This document shows, in pieces, positions 1 through 7,821 of a stretch of 20,316 nucleotides of DNA. Position 1 is the first letter of the stretch, and each line of letters begins with the position of its first letter. The position numbers and the translations under genes are program-made. Under the pieces are notes generated by a model that worked only from the letters and a program-made list of their open reading frames with translations, ran no database searches and was not told the origin of the DNA. This DNA is from a virus, in IMG/VR virus record IMGVR_UViG_3300029286_000299, positions 1 to 20,316 of that record. One strand, given 5' to 3'.

Positions 1-2
1 TA

Positions 3-44
3 TTTAGTTGGTTCTACGTGATCTATTATTTCATCACTCGATAA
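3..44 (+). CDS. Possible C-terminal end of a gene entering from the left
   Basis: An open frame runs from the left edge of the window and stops at 42-44, six bases before the ATG at 51. The last 13 residues are aromatic and hydrophobic (ending FITR). Genes here are nearly contiguous, so the tail of an upstream gene is plausible. The stretch is too short to prove coding, and another frame gives a six-codon tail stopping at 19-21. Confidence 0.22.
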   Translation, partial: FSWFYVIYYFITR

Positions 45-50
45 GTATAA

Positions 51-260
51 ATGAAGACACTTGACCAACATAATGAAGAACGATCAGAATATTATAAAGA
101 ACAACGACGGTTACGAGAGCCACATTCAAATGGCATTAGTTGTCCACAATGTCATAATGAATTATGGGACAGCGATCCGACAATGATATTAACAAGTAAT
201 CCACCACAAATGAATATACATTGTCCAGTATGTGGTTATCGAGGTTACAGACTTAAATAA
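51..260 (+). CDS. Small zinc-ribbon protein, unknown function
   Basis: This encodes 69 residues. After a charged N-terminus rich in Glu, Arg and Lys, two CPxC knuckles appear (CPQC near residue 31 and CPVC near residue 58). This is the four-cysteine pattern of a treble-clef or zinc-ribbon fold, and CPVCGY is typical of such ribbons. The ribosome binding site before the ATG is weak, so translation may depend on an upstream gene. Tiny zinc-ribbon proteins are common in large phages, where most have no assigned role. Metal binding is a fair inference; the target (nucleic acid or protein) is unknown. Confidence 0.6.
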   Translation: MKTLDQHNEERSEYYKEQRRLREPHSNGISCPQCHNELWDSDPTMILTSNPPQMNIHCPVCGYRGYRLK

Positions 261-269
261 AGGATTAAA

Positions 270-440
270 ATGAAGAAACCTGGACGAGTTAAATTGAAGT
301 GTGAAAGGGAAGGATGTGGGAAAGACTTTTCCACACATTCGACAAATCGAACCGTGTGTCATACCTGTAAACCAAAATGTACAGAGATACACATATTTCA
401 AAAGAAAGTAAAGGAGGTCGTTATAGCGAAACCGAAATAG
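270..440 (+). CDS. Small zinc-finger-like basic protein
   Basis: A 56-residue reading frame starts nine bases after the previous stop, preceded by an AAAGGA ribosome binding site. It has a cysteine pattern CEREGCG followed by CHTC and a further C, so a four-cysteine metal site is likely. It is strongly basic, with many Lys and Arg. The pattern resembles the short zinc-finger proteins scattered through phage genomes and could bind nucleic acid. No family is recognised. The short gap, the ribosome binding site and the conserved-looking cysteine spacing are the main reasons to believe it is real. Confidence 0.5.
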   Translation: MKKPGRVKLKCEREGCGKDFSTHSTNRTVCHTCKPKCTEIHIFQKKVKEVVIAKPK

Positions 441-509
441 ACCTAATATTAGTTGGATGCAACGAAAACGAAACCGATACCGAAAAACGTAATAAGGAGT
501 GTTATTGTT

Positions 510-1247
510 ATGGACTATAAACATAATATCAGTGATCCGTTGATGCCCCGCAATGAGGGTTACCAGTATGCGTCCTTGGGACAAACTAACCTGCAGTCGT
601 TGAGCCTATGTAGGCAAGACAAACAAATCCTAGTGGGAATCACTAGGCAATCCAACGGTGATTTCGTTGGTGGTGTTGCCATCATTCCGCCTACAGTTAT
701 GCGGGATGGACAACCGGTAACAAAGTATCTACATCATTTCCTGGCCGTGGGAATTGGTGTACGGGTTGGTCACAGCATCAGGACAAGACCTCATGATATT
801 ATTAATACGCCGTATAGGGACGCTGCAAGCGGCCAAATCAAAGTCAAAAAGGTTGTACAAGCTATTGCCTTGGACGAAGGCCTTGTGCAGACTATGTTTG
901 ATTACTATACAGGAAAATTTCCTTATGGTATTATTACCGTAATGAGAAATGATAAGACAATTGGTACAAGTGAGCAATTTGCCAAGAGTCTTATGAATAG
1001 AACCCAGGGTAACGATAAGGAAGTAGCCGGATGGAAGGATAATGTTATTTCCTTTTCCGAACAAGCCCTGATGGATAAAAGGACTAACACTATCGTGGGA
1101 TGGGCACCTTCGGAAGTATTTCCTGACTTTCGGTTTCAACTTTATGGCCGTCGTATTGTTCAACCGGAGCCGGCGGTGGATCACACACGTGCAACTATTG
1201 AGGATGCTATCGGAACAGTCCTCGATAAAGTTGGTGTGAAGGCGTAA
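510..1247 (+). CDS. Unknown 245-residue phage protein, possibly highly expressed
   Basis: The start at 510 is chosen because AAGGAG lies at 494-499, ten bases upstream. An in-frame ATG at 453 has no such site. The product is soluble-looking, with no signal peptide or membrane span, and mixed alpha/beta composition: a beta-rich N-terminal half (VGITRQSNGDFVGG, VAIIPPTVM), then a more helical C-terminal part ending in TIEDAIGTVLDKVGV. I do not recognise a family. Its codons are visibly richer in G and C than those of its neighbours, and it stands alone between its own ribosome binding site and a strong terminator. That suggests an independently controlled, perhaps abundant product such as a structural or DNA-associated protein. 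The role remains unassigned. Confidence 0.72.
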   Translation: MDYKHNISDPLMPRNEGYQYASLGQTNLQSLSLCRQDKQILVGITRQSNGDFVGGVAIIPPTVMRDGQPVTKYLHHFLAVGIGVRVGHSIRTRPHDIINTPYRDAASGQIKVKKVVQAIALDEGLVQTMFDYYTGKFPYGIITVMRNDKTIGTSEQFAKSLMNRTQGNDKEVAGWKDNVISFSEQALMDKRTNTIVGWAPSEVFPDFRFQLYGRRIVQPEPAVDHTRATIEDAIGTVLDKVGVKA

Positions 1248-1258
1248 AGATTGTGGCG

Positions 1259-1305
1259 TAGAGGGAACAGGTCTTAACCGGCCTGTTCCCTCTACTGTCT
1301 TTTTA
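1259..1305 (+). terminator. Rho-independent terminator after the 245-residue gene
   Basis: A perfect 13-bp stem (1259-1271 pairs with 1282-1294) encloses a ten-base loop and is followed by CTGTCTTTTT. It lies eleven bases past the stop codon of the gene ending at 1247 and closes that transcription unit. Confidence 0.92.
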
Positions 1306-1338
1306 GGAGTGTTTTTTGTTAGATATTAAGGAGAAATT

Positions 1339-1866
1339 ATGAAAGAGTTAACTAGAGTATGTATTAAATGTGGGCTAGAAAAAGAGTTAAAATTATTTGT
1401 TAAATTAACAAATGCTAATGACTCACACACTAATACATGTATACGTTGCATTGAAGCAGAATTAGAAATTAATAAAGGTAGCCAAGTTAAAGAAAAAATA
1501 AGTGAAATACAAATAGAACAAGCAAAACAGTATATAGAACAACGAACAGAGCGAGAAAGAAGAAAGCAGATAAAGAAAGAATTACGAAAAGAAAAACAAA
1601 AAAATATAACTAAAATTGAATATAGATATAAATCATGTGATACGTATAATATATCTATTGAAGACTATGAATTTATGTTAGAAATACAGAAAAATAGATG
1701 TGCAATTTGTGGTAGTGAGCCAACTAAAAAAAGAGCATTAGCTGTAGATCATGATCATAAAACCGGACAAGTGCGTGGATTATTATGTAATACATGCAAT
1801 CTAGGTTTAGGGCAGTTTAAAGATAGTAAAGACCTACTTTTAAAAGCCATAAAGTATCTAAATTAA
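1339..1866 (+). CDS. HNH endonuclease, endonuclease VII type
   Basis: A 175-residue protein in three parts. An N-terminal zinc knuckle has C8-x2-C11 and C34-x2-C37, a form typical of phage HNH proteins. A highly charged, coiled-coil-prone linker spans about residues 50-95. The C-terminal nuclease domain carries CAIC (121-124), DHDH (137-140) and CNTCN (150-154). This is the layout of the recombination endonuclease VII family, where the DH pair and the final Asn form the metal-binding active site. All key residues are present. AAGGAG precedes the start. Free-standing HNH genes of this kind usually behave as homing endonucleases that spread themselves; this one sits directly upstream of nrdJ. 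Base composition is more AT-rich than in the preceding gene. Confidence 0.87.
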   Translation: MKELTRVCIKCGLEKELKLFVKLTNANDSHTNTCIRCIEAELEINKGSQVKEKISEIQIEQAKQYIEQRTERERRKQIKKELRKEKQKNITKIEYRYKSCDTYNISIEDYEFMLEIQKNRCAICGSEPTKKRALAVDHDHKTGQVRGLLCNTCNLGLGQFKDSKDLLLKAIKYLN

Positions 1867-2037
1867 TAAAATCACACAGATTAAACTTAGTGGTCATATT
1901 TTTTGTCATAACTAGTTGTAATATAAGTAATTAACTTTTGAGATTTGTCTGTGTAAGGCTGTATAAGGTTCCAGACCTCCAAAGTTTTTAAAATTTAAGC
2001 CAAAAGAGTTACATATTAATATTAAGAAGGAGTTCAT
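1867..2037 (+). promoter_or_regulatory. Leader of nrdJ with a candidate sigma70 promoter
   Basis: These 171 non-coding bases precede nrdJ. A candidate promoter has TTGAGA at 1938-1943, an 18-base spacer and TATAAG at 1962-1967. ACACAGA (1874-1880) can pair with TCTGTGT (1948-1954), and AGGT/ACCT forms a small hairpin near 1967-1979. The gene has a strong AAGAAGGAG ribosome binding site just upstream. No B12-box-like sequence is evident. Confidence 0.4.
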
Positions 2038-4695
2038 ATGGGAATAAAATTTGAGCCATATTTTTGTACACAAGATCCCTTCACTACTAAGAAATGGGAC
2101 AAGAGAGATGCTAAGATAATAAACAGTAAAGGGCAAACTGTTTTTGAGCTTAAGAATGTAGAAGTACCAAAAGATTGGTCTCAATTAGCTACTAATATTG
2201 TGGCTTCTAAGTACTTTTATTCCTCTCAGGCAGGTGATGTTCAAGAGACCTCTGTAAAGCAGCTTGTAGCCCGCGTAGCAGGGTCAATCAGTAGGTGGGG
2301 TTACTCTGATGGGTATTTTGACTCTGACATCTCTTACAAGTCATTTGAACGCGATTTAACATGGTTATTAATAAACCAGTATGGTGCCTTTAATAGTCCT
2401 GTATGGTTTAATGTAGGTATTGCCCATACTTATAAACTTAAACCAGGTGATTTCAGTAGTTTCAGATATAATGGTGAATCTAATAAGATTATACCATCCG
2501 AGAAGAATAATGAGTATGGACAGTCTAGTGCCTGCTTCATTCAATCAGTAGATGATAATATGGATTCAATAATGAACTTAGCTAGGAGTGAATCTAAGTT
2601 ATTTAAGAACGGTTCAGGATCAGGAACTGATTTAAGTACACTTAGAAGTTCTAAGGAGGCGGTTAGTGGTGGAGGTACATCTAGTGGACCATTATCGTTT
2701 TTAAAGATTTATGATACGGTTGCCAATGTAGTCAAAAGTGCTGGACGTGTAAGACGTGCGGCCAAGATGAATATACTTTCTATTTCCCATCCGGACATTA
2801 AAGAGTTTATCTTCTGTAAATTAGAGGAAGATAAAAAACTTAAGACTTTAACTGAGGCTGGTTTTATTATTGATAATGCCTCTGATTTTGCTTTCTATCA
2901 GAACGTTAATTTATCTGTAAAGATAACAGATAAATTTATGACTGCTGTTGAAGAGAGTAAGGAATGGAAAACCAAGTTAGTAACAAATCAACATAAGAAT
3001 GGACCTACGTATGATGCTAAACAGTTATTTAATTGGATAGCAGAAGCGGCACATTCATGTGGTGATCCTGGTTTACAATTTACGGATACTATTAACAAGT
3101 GGAACACGTGTACTTCTACAGGTATTATTAATTGTAGTAATCCATGTGGTGAATTTTATTGGCACGATAACAGTGCTTGTAATCTTGCATCATTGAATCT
3201 AGTTAAGTTCATGGAGAATGGTAAGTTTAATTTTGAGAAATTTATTAATGCAATACGAGTGTTTATTATTGCTCAGGATATTTTAGTGGACAGGTCTTCT
3301 TATCCTACTGAGCAGATTGCACAGAATAGTCATGATTATAGACCGCTAGGATTAGGTCATAGTAATCTTGGTGGGTTATTAATGACGCTTGGTATTCCAT
3401 ATAGTAGTCAAAGAGGAAGGAATATTGCGAGTGTAATAACTTCTTATATGACATGTTATTCATATGAGGTGTCACATATATTAGCAGAAGCCAAAGGGGT
3501 ATTTACACATTATGATGCTAATAAGGAATCATTTGCCCATGTGCTTACAAAGCATTGTGAAGCAGCTAGTGAACTTGTAGATGATTCTATTATACCAGTT
3601 AGTGACCTTAAATCTAGCTGGCGTAGACTTACAACTTTAACCGGTTTTCGCAACTCACAAGTAACACTTGAGGCTCCATGTGGTACAATCGGATTTATGA
3701 TGGATTGTGATACTACAGGTATTGAGCCAGAGTTGGGACTTGTAAAGTATAAGGCTATGTCTGGTGGTGGTACGCTTACCATTATCAATCAGACTATAGA
3801 AACAGCATTAAAGACACTTGGATATAAAGATATAGAGATCAAGAGCATAGTTGATTTCATTTTAGCCAATGGAACTATTGAGGGTTCTGAGTTAAAGTCA
3901 GATCATCTATCTGTATTTGATTGTGCATTAAAAAGTCCAAAGGGTAAACGTGTATTAAGTTGGTCTGACCATGTTAATATGGTAGCAGTTATACAGCCAC
4001 ATCTTAGTGGTGGTATATCGAAGACAATTAATATGTCTTCTACTGATACAATTGAAGATGTAAAGAATGCTTACATGTTGGCTTGGAAGAAAGGGCTTAA
4101 AGGGATTACGATTTATAGGGATGGTTCTAAACAGAATCAACCCTTAAATCTTAGTAAGAAAAAAGAAGACACTAAAGCTAAAAGACAACGACTACCTGAG
4201 ACTAGAGACTCAGTAACACATAAATTTTCGGTAGCAGGGTCAGAGGGTTATTTTACAGTAGGTAAATTTCCAGATGGTTTACCAGGTGAATTATTTATCA
4301 CGATAGCAAAAGAGGGGAGTACCGTAGGTGGTTTAATGGATGCATTTGGCACGGCCATTAGTATGTGTCTTCAGTATGGCGTACCATTAAAAACATTAAT
4401 AACCAAATTTTCTCAAAGTAGATTTGATCCTGCGGGAATGACAAGTAGTAAAGATGTGCCAATGTGTAGTTCAATTATTGATTACATCTTTCGTTGGATG
4501 AAGATTCATTTTATTGATAAATCTATAATAGATAAACATATAGTAAATAAAGACGAAAAATCAGAACAAGAAATACATGAGTTATTACCGGTAGAAACCA
4601 GCGGACCTATGTGTTCAGATTGTGGTAGTATAACTGTAAGAAATGGTTCTTGTCATAAATGTCCAAATTGTGGTTTAAGTTTGGGATGTAGTTAA
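2038..4695 (+). CDS. nrdJ: Adenosylcobalamin-dependent (class II) ribonucleotide reductase
   Basis: An 885-residue single-subunit class II reductase, which converts ribonucleotides to deoxyribonucleotides using a coenzyme B12 radical. Visible active-site elements are the redox cysteine in QSSACF (C166), the N-P-C-G-E signature (N368, thiyl-radical cysteine C370, E372) and the partner redox cysteine in CNLASLNL (C381). Residues about 725-830 look like the TSCPD domain that follows the barrel in this family. The tail is a four-cysteine zinc ribbon (CSDC...CPNC) ending in GCS, suited to re-reducing the active site. No split or intein is seen, and the length is normal. The usual NPCSE is NPCGE here. 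The enzyme is oxygen-independent and needs B12 from the host or medium. It is flanked on both sides by HNH nuclease genes. Confidence 0.95.
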   Translation: MGIKFEPYFCTQDPFTTKKWDKRDAKIINSKGQTVFELKNVEVPKDWSQLATNIVASKYFYSSQAGDVQETSVKQLVARVAGSISRWGYSDGYFDSDISYKSFERDLTWLLINQYGAFNSPVWFNVGIAHTYKLKPGDFSSFRYNGESNKIIPSEKNNEYGQSSACFIQSVDDNMDSIMNLARSESKLFKNGSGSGTDLSTLRSSKEAVSGGGTSSGPLSFLKIYDTVANVVKSAGRVRRAAKMNILSISHPDIKEFIFCKLEEDKKLKTLTEAGFIIDNASDFAFYQNVNLSVKITDKFMTAVEESKEWKTKLVTNQHKNGPTYDAKQLFNWIAEAAHSCGDPGLQFTDTINKWNTCTSTGIINCSNPCGEFYWHDNSACNLASLNLVKFMENGKFNFEKFINAIRVFIIAQDILVDRSSYPTEQIAQNSHDYRPLGLGHSNLGGLLMTLGIPYSSQRGRNIASVITSYMTCYSYEVSHILAEAKGVFTHYDANKESFAHVLTKHCEAASELVDDSIIPVSDLKSSWRRLTTLTGFRNSQVTLEAPCGTIGFMMDCDTTGIEPELGLVKYKAMSGGGTLTIINQTIETALKTLGYKDIEIKSIVDFILANGTIEGSELKSDHLSVFDCALKSPKGKRVLSWSDHVNMVAVIQPHLSGGISKTINMSSTDTIEDVKNAYMLAWKKGLKGITIYRDGSKQNQPLNLSKKKEDTKAKRQRLPETRDSVTHKFSVAGSEGYFTVGKFPDGLPGELFITIAKEGSTVGGLMDAFGTAISMCLQYGVPLKTLITKFSQSRFDPAGMTSSKDVPMCSSIIDYIFRWMKIHFIDKSIIDKHIVNKDEKSEQEIHELLPVETSGPMCSDCGSITVRNGSCHKCPNCGLSLGCS

Positions 4696-4717
4696 ATTAT
4701 TATAGTTGGAGGTTAAT

Positions 4718-5134
4718 ATGTTAAATATAGTTAAACGTTGTACTAATTGTAAATTAGAATTCGAAACTAGTGAATTTTATAAAGATAAACGAACTAAAGA
4801 TGGTTTGATGTCAGGATGTAAAACCTGTCATAAAAAAGGTGTTGTACGCTGGATTAAACAGCACCCAGAAAAAGCAAAAAGATGGGTTAAAAATTGGGAT
4901 ATAAATAATGCAGTTAGACTTAAACAAATAAATTTAACCTGGGTTAAAACACATTTAATAACTTTACATGGTCATATATGTGCATCTTGTAAATTAAGTA
5001 CTTGGTTAGATAATCCCATACCTTTGGAACTTCATCATAAAGATGGAAATCGTTCAAATAATACATTAAATAATCTTGAATTAAATTGTTTAAATTGTCA
5101 TAGTTTGACAGATAATTTTCGTAATAGAAAATAA
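4718..5134 (+). CDS. HNH endonuclease with N-terminal zinc knuckle
   Basis: The start at 4718 is supported by GGAGG at 4708-4712. The 138-residue product has an N-terminal zinc knuckle (C8, C11, C34, C37) of the kind often attached to phage HNH enzymes, then a basic linker. The HNH domain follows: CASC (88-91), LHHKDGNR with the catalytic H106-H107, NNLELNC and CLNCHS (C124, C127, H128). All metal-binding and catalytic positions appear intact. It lies directly downstream of nrdJ and its stop codon is one base before the 5' end of the tRNA-Leu, a typical location for a self-spreading homing nuclease. Its target site cannot be read from the sequence. Confidence 0.88.
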   Translation: MLNIVKRCTNCKLEFETSEFYKDKRTKDGLMSGCKTCHKKGVVRWIKQHPEKAKRWVKNWDINNAVRLKQINLTWVKTHLITLHGHICASCKLSTWLDNPIPLELHHKDGNRSNNTLNNLELNCLNCHSLTDNFRNRK

Positions 5135-5135
5135 C

Positions 5136-5223
5136 GGGGGCGTGGTGAAATTGGAGAAACACAGAGCACTTAAAATGCTCTACATTAGAAACGTTGCTGG
5201 TTCGAATCCAGTCGCCCCCACCA
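5136..5223 (+). tRNA. tRNA-Leu, anticodon UAA
   Basis: The acceptor stem pairs GGGGGCG (5136-5142) with CGCCCCC (5213-5219), followed by A and an encoded CCA (5221-5223). The anticodon stem is GAGCA/TGCTC with loop CTTAAAA, giving anticodon TAA. The long variable arm is typical of leucine tRNAs, and the T arm has CTGG-TTCGAAT-CCAG. It reads UUA, the Leu codon that dominates the AT-rich genes around it, so it may supplement the host pool or replace a host tRNA destroyed by a defence nuclease. Confidence 0.95.
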
Positions 5224-5255
5224 ATTAAAAGGAGATAAAAATTAATCCAGCTGAA

Positions 5256-5438
5256 ATGAAATTAGCTATTGATAATATGAGTTATACTGATATGTTTAGA
5301 CATTGGAGATTTGACCCACCTGGTTCTGCTTGGTTTGTTGGTGATGTCGGTAAATATTTTACTGATAAATTTAAACAGAAACGCGAAGAAGAAGGACCTG
5401 AGGAACATACACGAATAAGTAAACAAATAGGATGGTAA
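5256..5438 (+). CDS. Small conserved-looking phage protein (WRF motif)
   Basis: A 60-residue product from the ATG at 5256. The only good ribosome binding site, AAGGAG (5229-5234), is 21 bases before that ATG. It lies at normal distance from an in-frame ATT at 5241, which would add five residues (reading as M-N-P-A-E), so a rare ATT start is possible. The core S-Y-T-D-M-F-R-x-W-R-F followed by GDVGKYF resembles a family of short uncharacterised proteins I know from other large phages. Function is unknown. It is the first protein gene after the tRNA and may share its transcript. Confidence 0.7.
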   Translation: MKLAIDNMSYTDMFRHWRFDPPGSAWFVGDVGKYFTDKFKQKREEEGPEEHTRISKQIGW

Positions 5439-5442
5439 CTAA

Positions 5443-5727
5443 ATGAAACGACGTAATAGTTTCGTGAGTAATAGTAGTAGTGCCAGTTTTATCCTCCAAG
5501 TATCTAAGATGTCTGATCTTCAAATATATGCAATGTTTAACATGGAGAAGATGGCTAAGGCATTAACTTTTGATGATGTCTTACAGGATTTGCAGGGTTG
5601 GACTATTAGGGATGATGGTGAATTTATTAGGGCTAGTACCATTATGGATAATGGTGCTATGCCTAATTTCTTTAAGGCAATTGGATTATCTCAAGATGCC
5701 ATTGTGAACTATGCTGGAGATTGTTAA
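5443..5727 (+). CDS. SNSSSASF N-terminal motif protein 1
   Basis: A 94-residue protein. Its first 18 residues follow a pattern shared with two other proteins in this window (starts 17726 and 18055): M-K-x-R, then FVSNSSSASFI with the Asn at position 10. The rest is acidic and unrelated to the other two. I have seen this N-terminal motif on many otherwise unrelated hypothetical proteins from phages and bacteria, with no established function to my knowledge. It does not look like a secretion signal, since the polar Ser run is followed by only a few hydrophobic residues. The stop overlaps the next start by one base (TAATG), implying coupled translation. Confidence 0.72.
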   Translation: MKRRNSFVSNSSSASFILQVSKMSDLQIYAMFNMEKMAKALTFDDVLQDLQGWTIRDDGEFIRASTIMDNGAMPNFFKAIGLSQDAIVNYAGDC

Positions 5728-5915
5728 TGAAAGAATCAAAATTTGTAAAAGCTAGAAAGGTAATGAAAGATACATTAATGAAAGACTCTGAGTTAAGAGG
5801 TGTCTATGTTGCCAATGTAGCATGTTTACTTATGGATCACATTCCGAGTTTAAAATGTAATAAAGATAAACGTGATGATCTTGCTTTAAGGATCATTAGT
5901 CTTATTGTGAGTTAA
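5727..5915 (+). CDS. Small helical protein, unknown function
   Basis: Starts at the TAATG overlap with the SNSSS protein gene before it, giving 62 residues. The N-terminal third is strongly basic, and the rest is predicted helical with a hydrophobic stretch (YVANVACLLMDHI) too short and too interrupted for a clear membrane span. No motif is recognised. The one-base overlaps or contacts with the genes on both sides place it in a coupled operon with them. Confidence 0.6.
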   Translation: MKESKFVKARKVMKDTLMKDSELRGVYVANVACLLMDHIPSLKCNKDKRDDLALRIISLIVS

Positions 5916-6374
5916 ATGAAAAAAGAAAAATTCATTAAAGAAGTTATTATTTTGCCGGCATTTGATAGACGTAATCCTGATCCTACTAAGAATTATGGTA
6001 TTCATGGGTGTGATATGCGTTTTGTATTAAAAGGTAAAAAAGGTGCAGTACAGTTTGTCCTATTTACAAATTGGCAATTACCCCACGTCACAGAGGAATC
6101 TGTAACTAGAACTTTAAAAAATCAAAATAATTTAGATAAGTATGATATTAAATGCCACTTTCTGCCAAGTCCCGCAGATTTAGGTTATCATAGTCTTAAA
6201 CCTATGTATACTGATCAATCCAGGAGGGAGTCATGTGAGTATCTAGATGGTAAACCTTGTTATTATGATGGATCCGGATTAGATGCAGAACCTGTATATG
6301 AGATTCTTTTGAGGGAAGGTTCTGATGGTGTCTGGAAAAAATTAGAGGATTATTATAATGCCACATTTAAGTAA
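5916..6374 (+). CDS. Unknown 152-residue phage protein
   Basis: Begins directly after the preceding stop. The sequence has a beta-rich N-terminal half (EVIILPAFDRR, MRFVLKGKKGAVQFVLFTNW) and a tyrosine-rich C-terminal half with two cysteines in C-E-Y-L-D-G-K-P-C-Y-Y. The phrase YHS(L)KPMYTDQ...C is familiar from uncharacterised proteins of large phages and plasmids, but no function is attached. No signal peptide or membrane span is visible. It is translated in series with its neighbours. Confidence 0.7.
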   Translation: MKKEKFIKEVIILPAFDRRNPDPTKNYGIHGCDMRFVLKGKKGAVQFVLFTNWQLPHVTEESVTRTLKNQNNLDKYDIKCHFLPSPADLGYHSLKPMYTDQSRRESCEYLDGKPCYYDGSGLDAEPVYEILLREGSDGVWKKLEDYYNATFK

Positions 6375-6531
6375 TGAGTTGTATATTATAGTGGAATATA
6401 ATGGATCTGATTATATTGCGTTAGTATTAAATCCACGTGGTGAGGTTGAAACATTTAAAAACGAACGTATTGCGAAAACATGGGCTGAAGGTAATTTAGC
6501 CTTTAATTATAAAATTGTAAGGTTGTATTAA
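6358..6531 (+). CDS. Small unknown protein
   Basis: A 57-residue reading frame starting within the last 17 bases of the previous gene and ending twelve bases before the lipoprotein start. The order of strand-like segments (LYIIVEYNGSDYIALVLN, then an acidic turn and a Trp-containing helix, then IVRLY) looks like a compact folded domain. The frame stays open across the whole gap, which otherwise would be an unusual empty stretch in this operon. No family is recognised. Confidence 0.5.
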   Translation: MPHLSNELYIIVEYNGSDYIALVLNPRGEVETFKNERIAKTWAEGNLAFNYKIVRLY

Positions 6532-6543
6532 ATAAGGAGAAAA

Positions 6544-7056
6544 ATGAAGAAAATTTATGTAGGAATTATGACAATGTTGGTTGCAGTTAGTTTATTGGGC
6601 TTAACAGCATGTAAGGTTACCCCGGATCAAGTCAAAGCAATTGCTAATGCGGTTGGACTATTTTCAGCAGTTACCTGGATTGCTATTGATAATCCCCCTC
6701 AAGTAGCTAAGACAGCAGTAATTGAGATTCTTGGTGTGATAGCAGATAAGGCCAGTTCAGTTAAAGCAGGACAGACATATACTGAAGTTTTGTACCCTGA
6801 ATTAGTTAAGATTATTGACGCAGATGTTCCTGTACAGTATCGCCCACTTTGCAAGGCAGGCACAGCGATGTTGTTAGGACAATTGGATTTATTATTTGCA
6901 GCACACCCGGATTGGAAACAAGATCAAGATATTGCATTGGATGTTACAATTGAATTTTGTAAGGGTGCTGAACAAGGATTATCGCTAGCAGAAACCGATC
7001 TTATAATTATACAAGCCAAACGTAATTCAGTTATGAGGGCTAACGTTCGCAAATAA
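6544..7056 (+). CDS. Phage-encoded lipoprotein
   Basis: A 170-residue protein. It has a classic lipoprotein signal: basic MKK, a hydrophobic core to about residue 19, and the lipobox L-T-A-C with the lipidated cysteine at position 23. The mature part is helical and alanine-rich, with two further cysteines (PLCKAG, FCKGAEQ) that could form a disulfide. AAGGAG precedes the ATG. In phages, lipoproteins of this size can be superinfection-exclusion factors, lysis (spanin-like) components or envelope proteins. Nothing in the sequence decides between these, and no holin or endolysin lies nearby. The signal implies a host with ordinary lipoprotein processing. Confidence 0.78.
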   Translation: MKKIYVGIMTMLVAVSLLGLTACKVTPDQVKAIANAVGLFSAVTWIAIDNPPQVAKTAVIEILGVIADKASSVKAGQTYTEVLYPELVKIIDADVPVQYRPLCKAGTAMLLGQLDLLFAAHPDWKQDQDIALDVTIEFCKGAEQGLSLAETDLIIIQAKRNSVMRANVRK

Positions 7057-7066
7057 AGGAGTAGTT

Positions 7067-7627
7067 ATGTTTGTAGGAAGTGAAGATAAAATAGACGGAT
7101 TGGATTATAAGTATATTGATTTAAAGCCGGAAGAATTTGATAAGTTAATGTGTACTGATTTTCCGGACATATTTCAAAATCGACATAAACCAATGAGCGA
7201 AACCTGTATGTGTTGGGGATTTAATATTGGTGCAGGTTGGTATCCGCTATTGTATAAACTCTGTTCACAACTACGAGAGATAAATAAGGTAACAGGTTTA
7301 TTGCCTATTGCTGATCAAGTAAAAGAAAAATTTGGTGGTTTACGTTTTTACTATCATGTTAGTACTCCCGAGGGTACACCCATAGCACTTAGCAAGGAGC
7401 AGTTAAACATTTGGGATAGTATAATCGATAAATTATGCCACCATGCAGAAGATGATTCATTTCATATATGTGCCAGTTGTGGTAAATTTATGAGACATGA
7501 TCAGATCTATTTAGGTAGTTGGGTTTATGATGAATGCATAGTTTGCTTCAAGAAACACAATCCAGATATGGTTGAAGAAGTGGATGCATGGTATAAAGAA
7601 ACTAAGCAAGAAGATAAAAATCTATGA
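7067..7627 (+). CDS. Unknown zinc-ribbon protein with QVKEKFGGLRFY motif
   Basis: A 186-residue protein. The central segment GAGWYPLLYKLC...QVKEKFGGLRFYY (about residues 56-97) is a combination I recognise from uncharacterised proteins of large phages and some bacteria. It is followed by a C-terminal zinc ribbon with C135-x2-C138 and C157-x2-C160. GGAG precedes the start and the stop overlaps the next start (ATGA). The zinc site suggests nucleic-acid or protein binding. No catalytic motif is evident and the function is unknown. Confidence 0.72.
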   Translation: MFVGSEDKIDGLDYKYIDLKPEEFDKLMCTDFPDIFQNRHKPMSETCMCWGFNIGAGWYPLLYKLCSQLREINKVTGLLPIADQVKEKFGGLRFYYHVSTPEGTPIALSKEQLNIWDSIIDKLCHHAEDDSFHICASCGKFMRHDQIYLGSWVYDECIVCFKKHNPDMVEEVDAWYKETKQEDKNL

Positions 7628-7821
7628 TTATTAGTATACCGGATGAGTTAATAACCCGATGGACATACTGTATGCGTGAAGATGGATACTGTGTGCCTAA
7701 AACAGCAGAAGAATGGAGTAAACTTACTATAACGATTCTGCACCCGGAGATAACACACGGAGAAGAACCGGACGTAGATTATATGTTTAATCCATTTCCC
7801 GAGATACCAATTGAAAAATAA
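7624..7821 (+). CDS. Small unknown protein
   Basis: A 65-residue product whose ATGA start overlaps the stop of the zinc-ribbon gene before it, so it is probably translated by the same ribosomes. The sequence is proline- and acid-rich in its C-terminal half (HPEITHGEEPDVDYMFNPFPEIP) and has no recognised motif or membrane span. Confidence 0.6.
   Translation: MIISIPDELITRWTYCMREDGYCVPKTAEEWSKLTITILHPEITHGEEPDVDYMFNPFPEIPIEK

Noticed and set aside
421-490. Recurring CGAAACC/CGAAAAC words, considered as a repeat array or operator set
   Set aside because: Copies are short, irregular and partly inside the preceding reading frame; not distinguishable from low-complexity sequence.
453-509. Upstream start for the 245-residue gene at 453
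   Set aside because: No ribosome binding site before 453, while AAGGAG serves 510. The extra residues are Lys/Pro-rich and come from a CGAAACC-rich stretch.
729-1184. Long minus-strand reading frame opposite the 245-residue gene
   Set aside because: It is a shadow of the + strand gene: no ribosome binding site, no protein-like composition, and all other phage genes here are on the + strand.
1867-2037. B12 riboswitch ahead of the B12-dependent nrdJ
   Set aside because: No B12-box or other conserved cobalamin-riboswitch segment could be found, and the region is shorter than a typical cobalamin aptamer.
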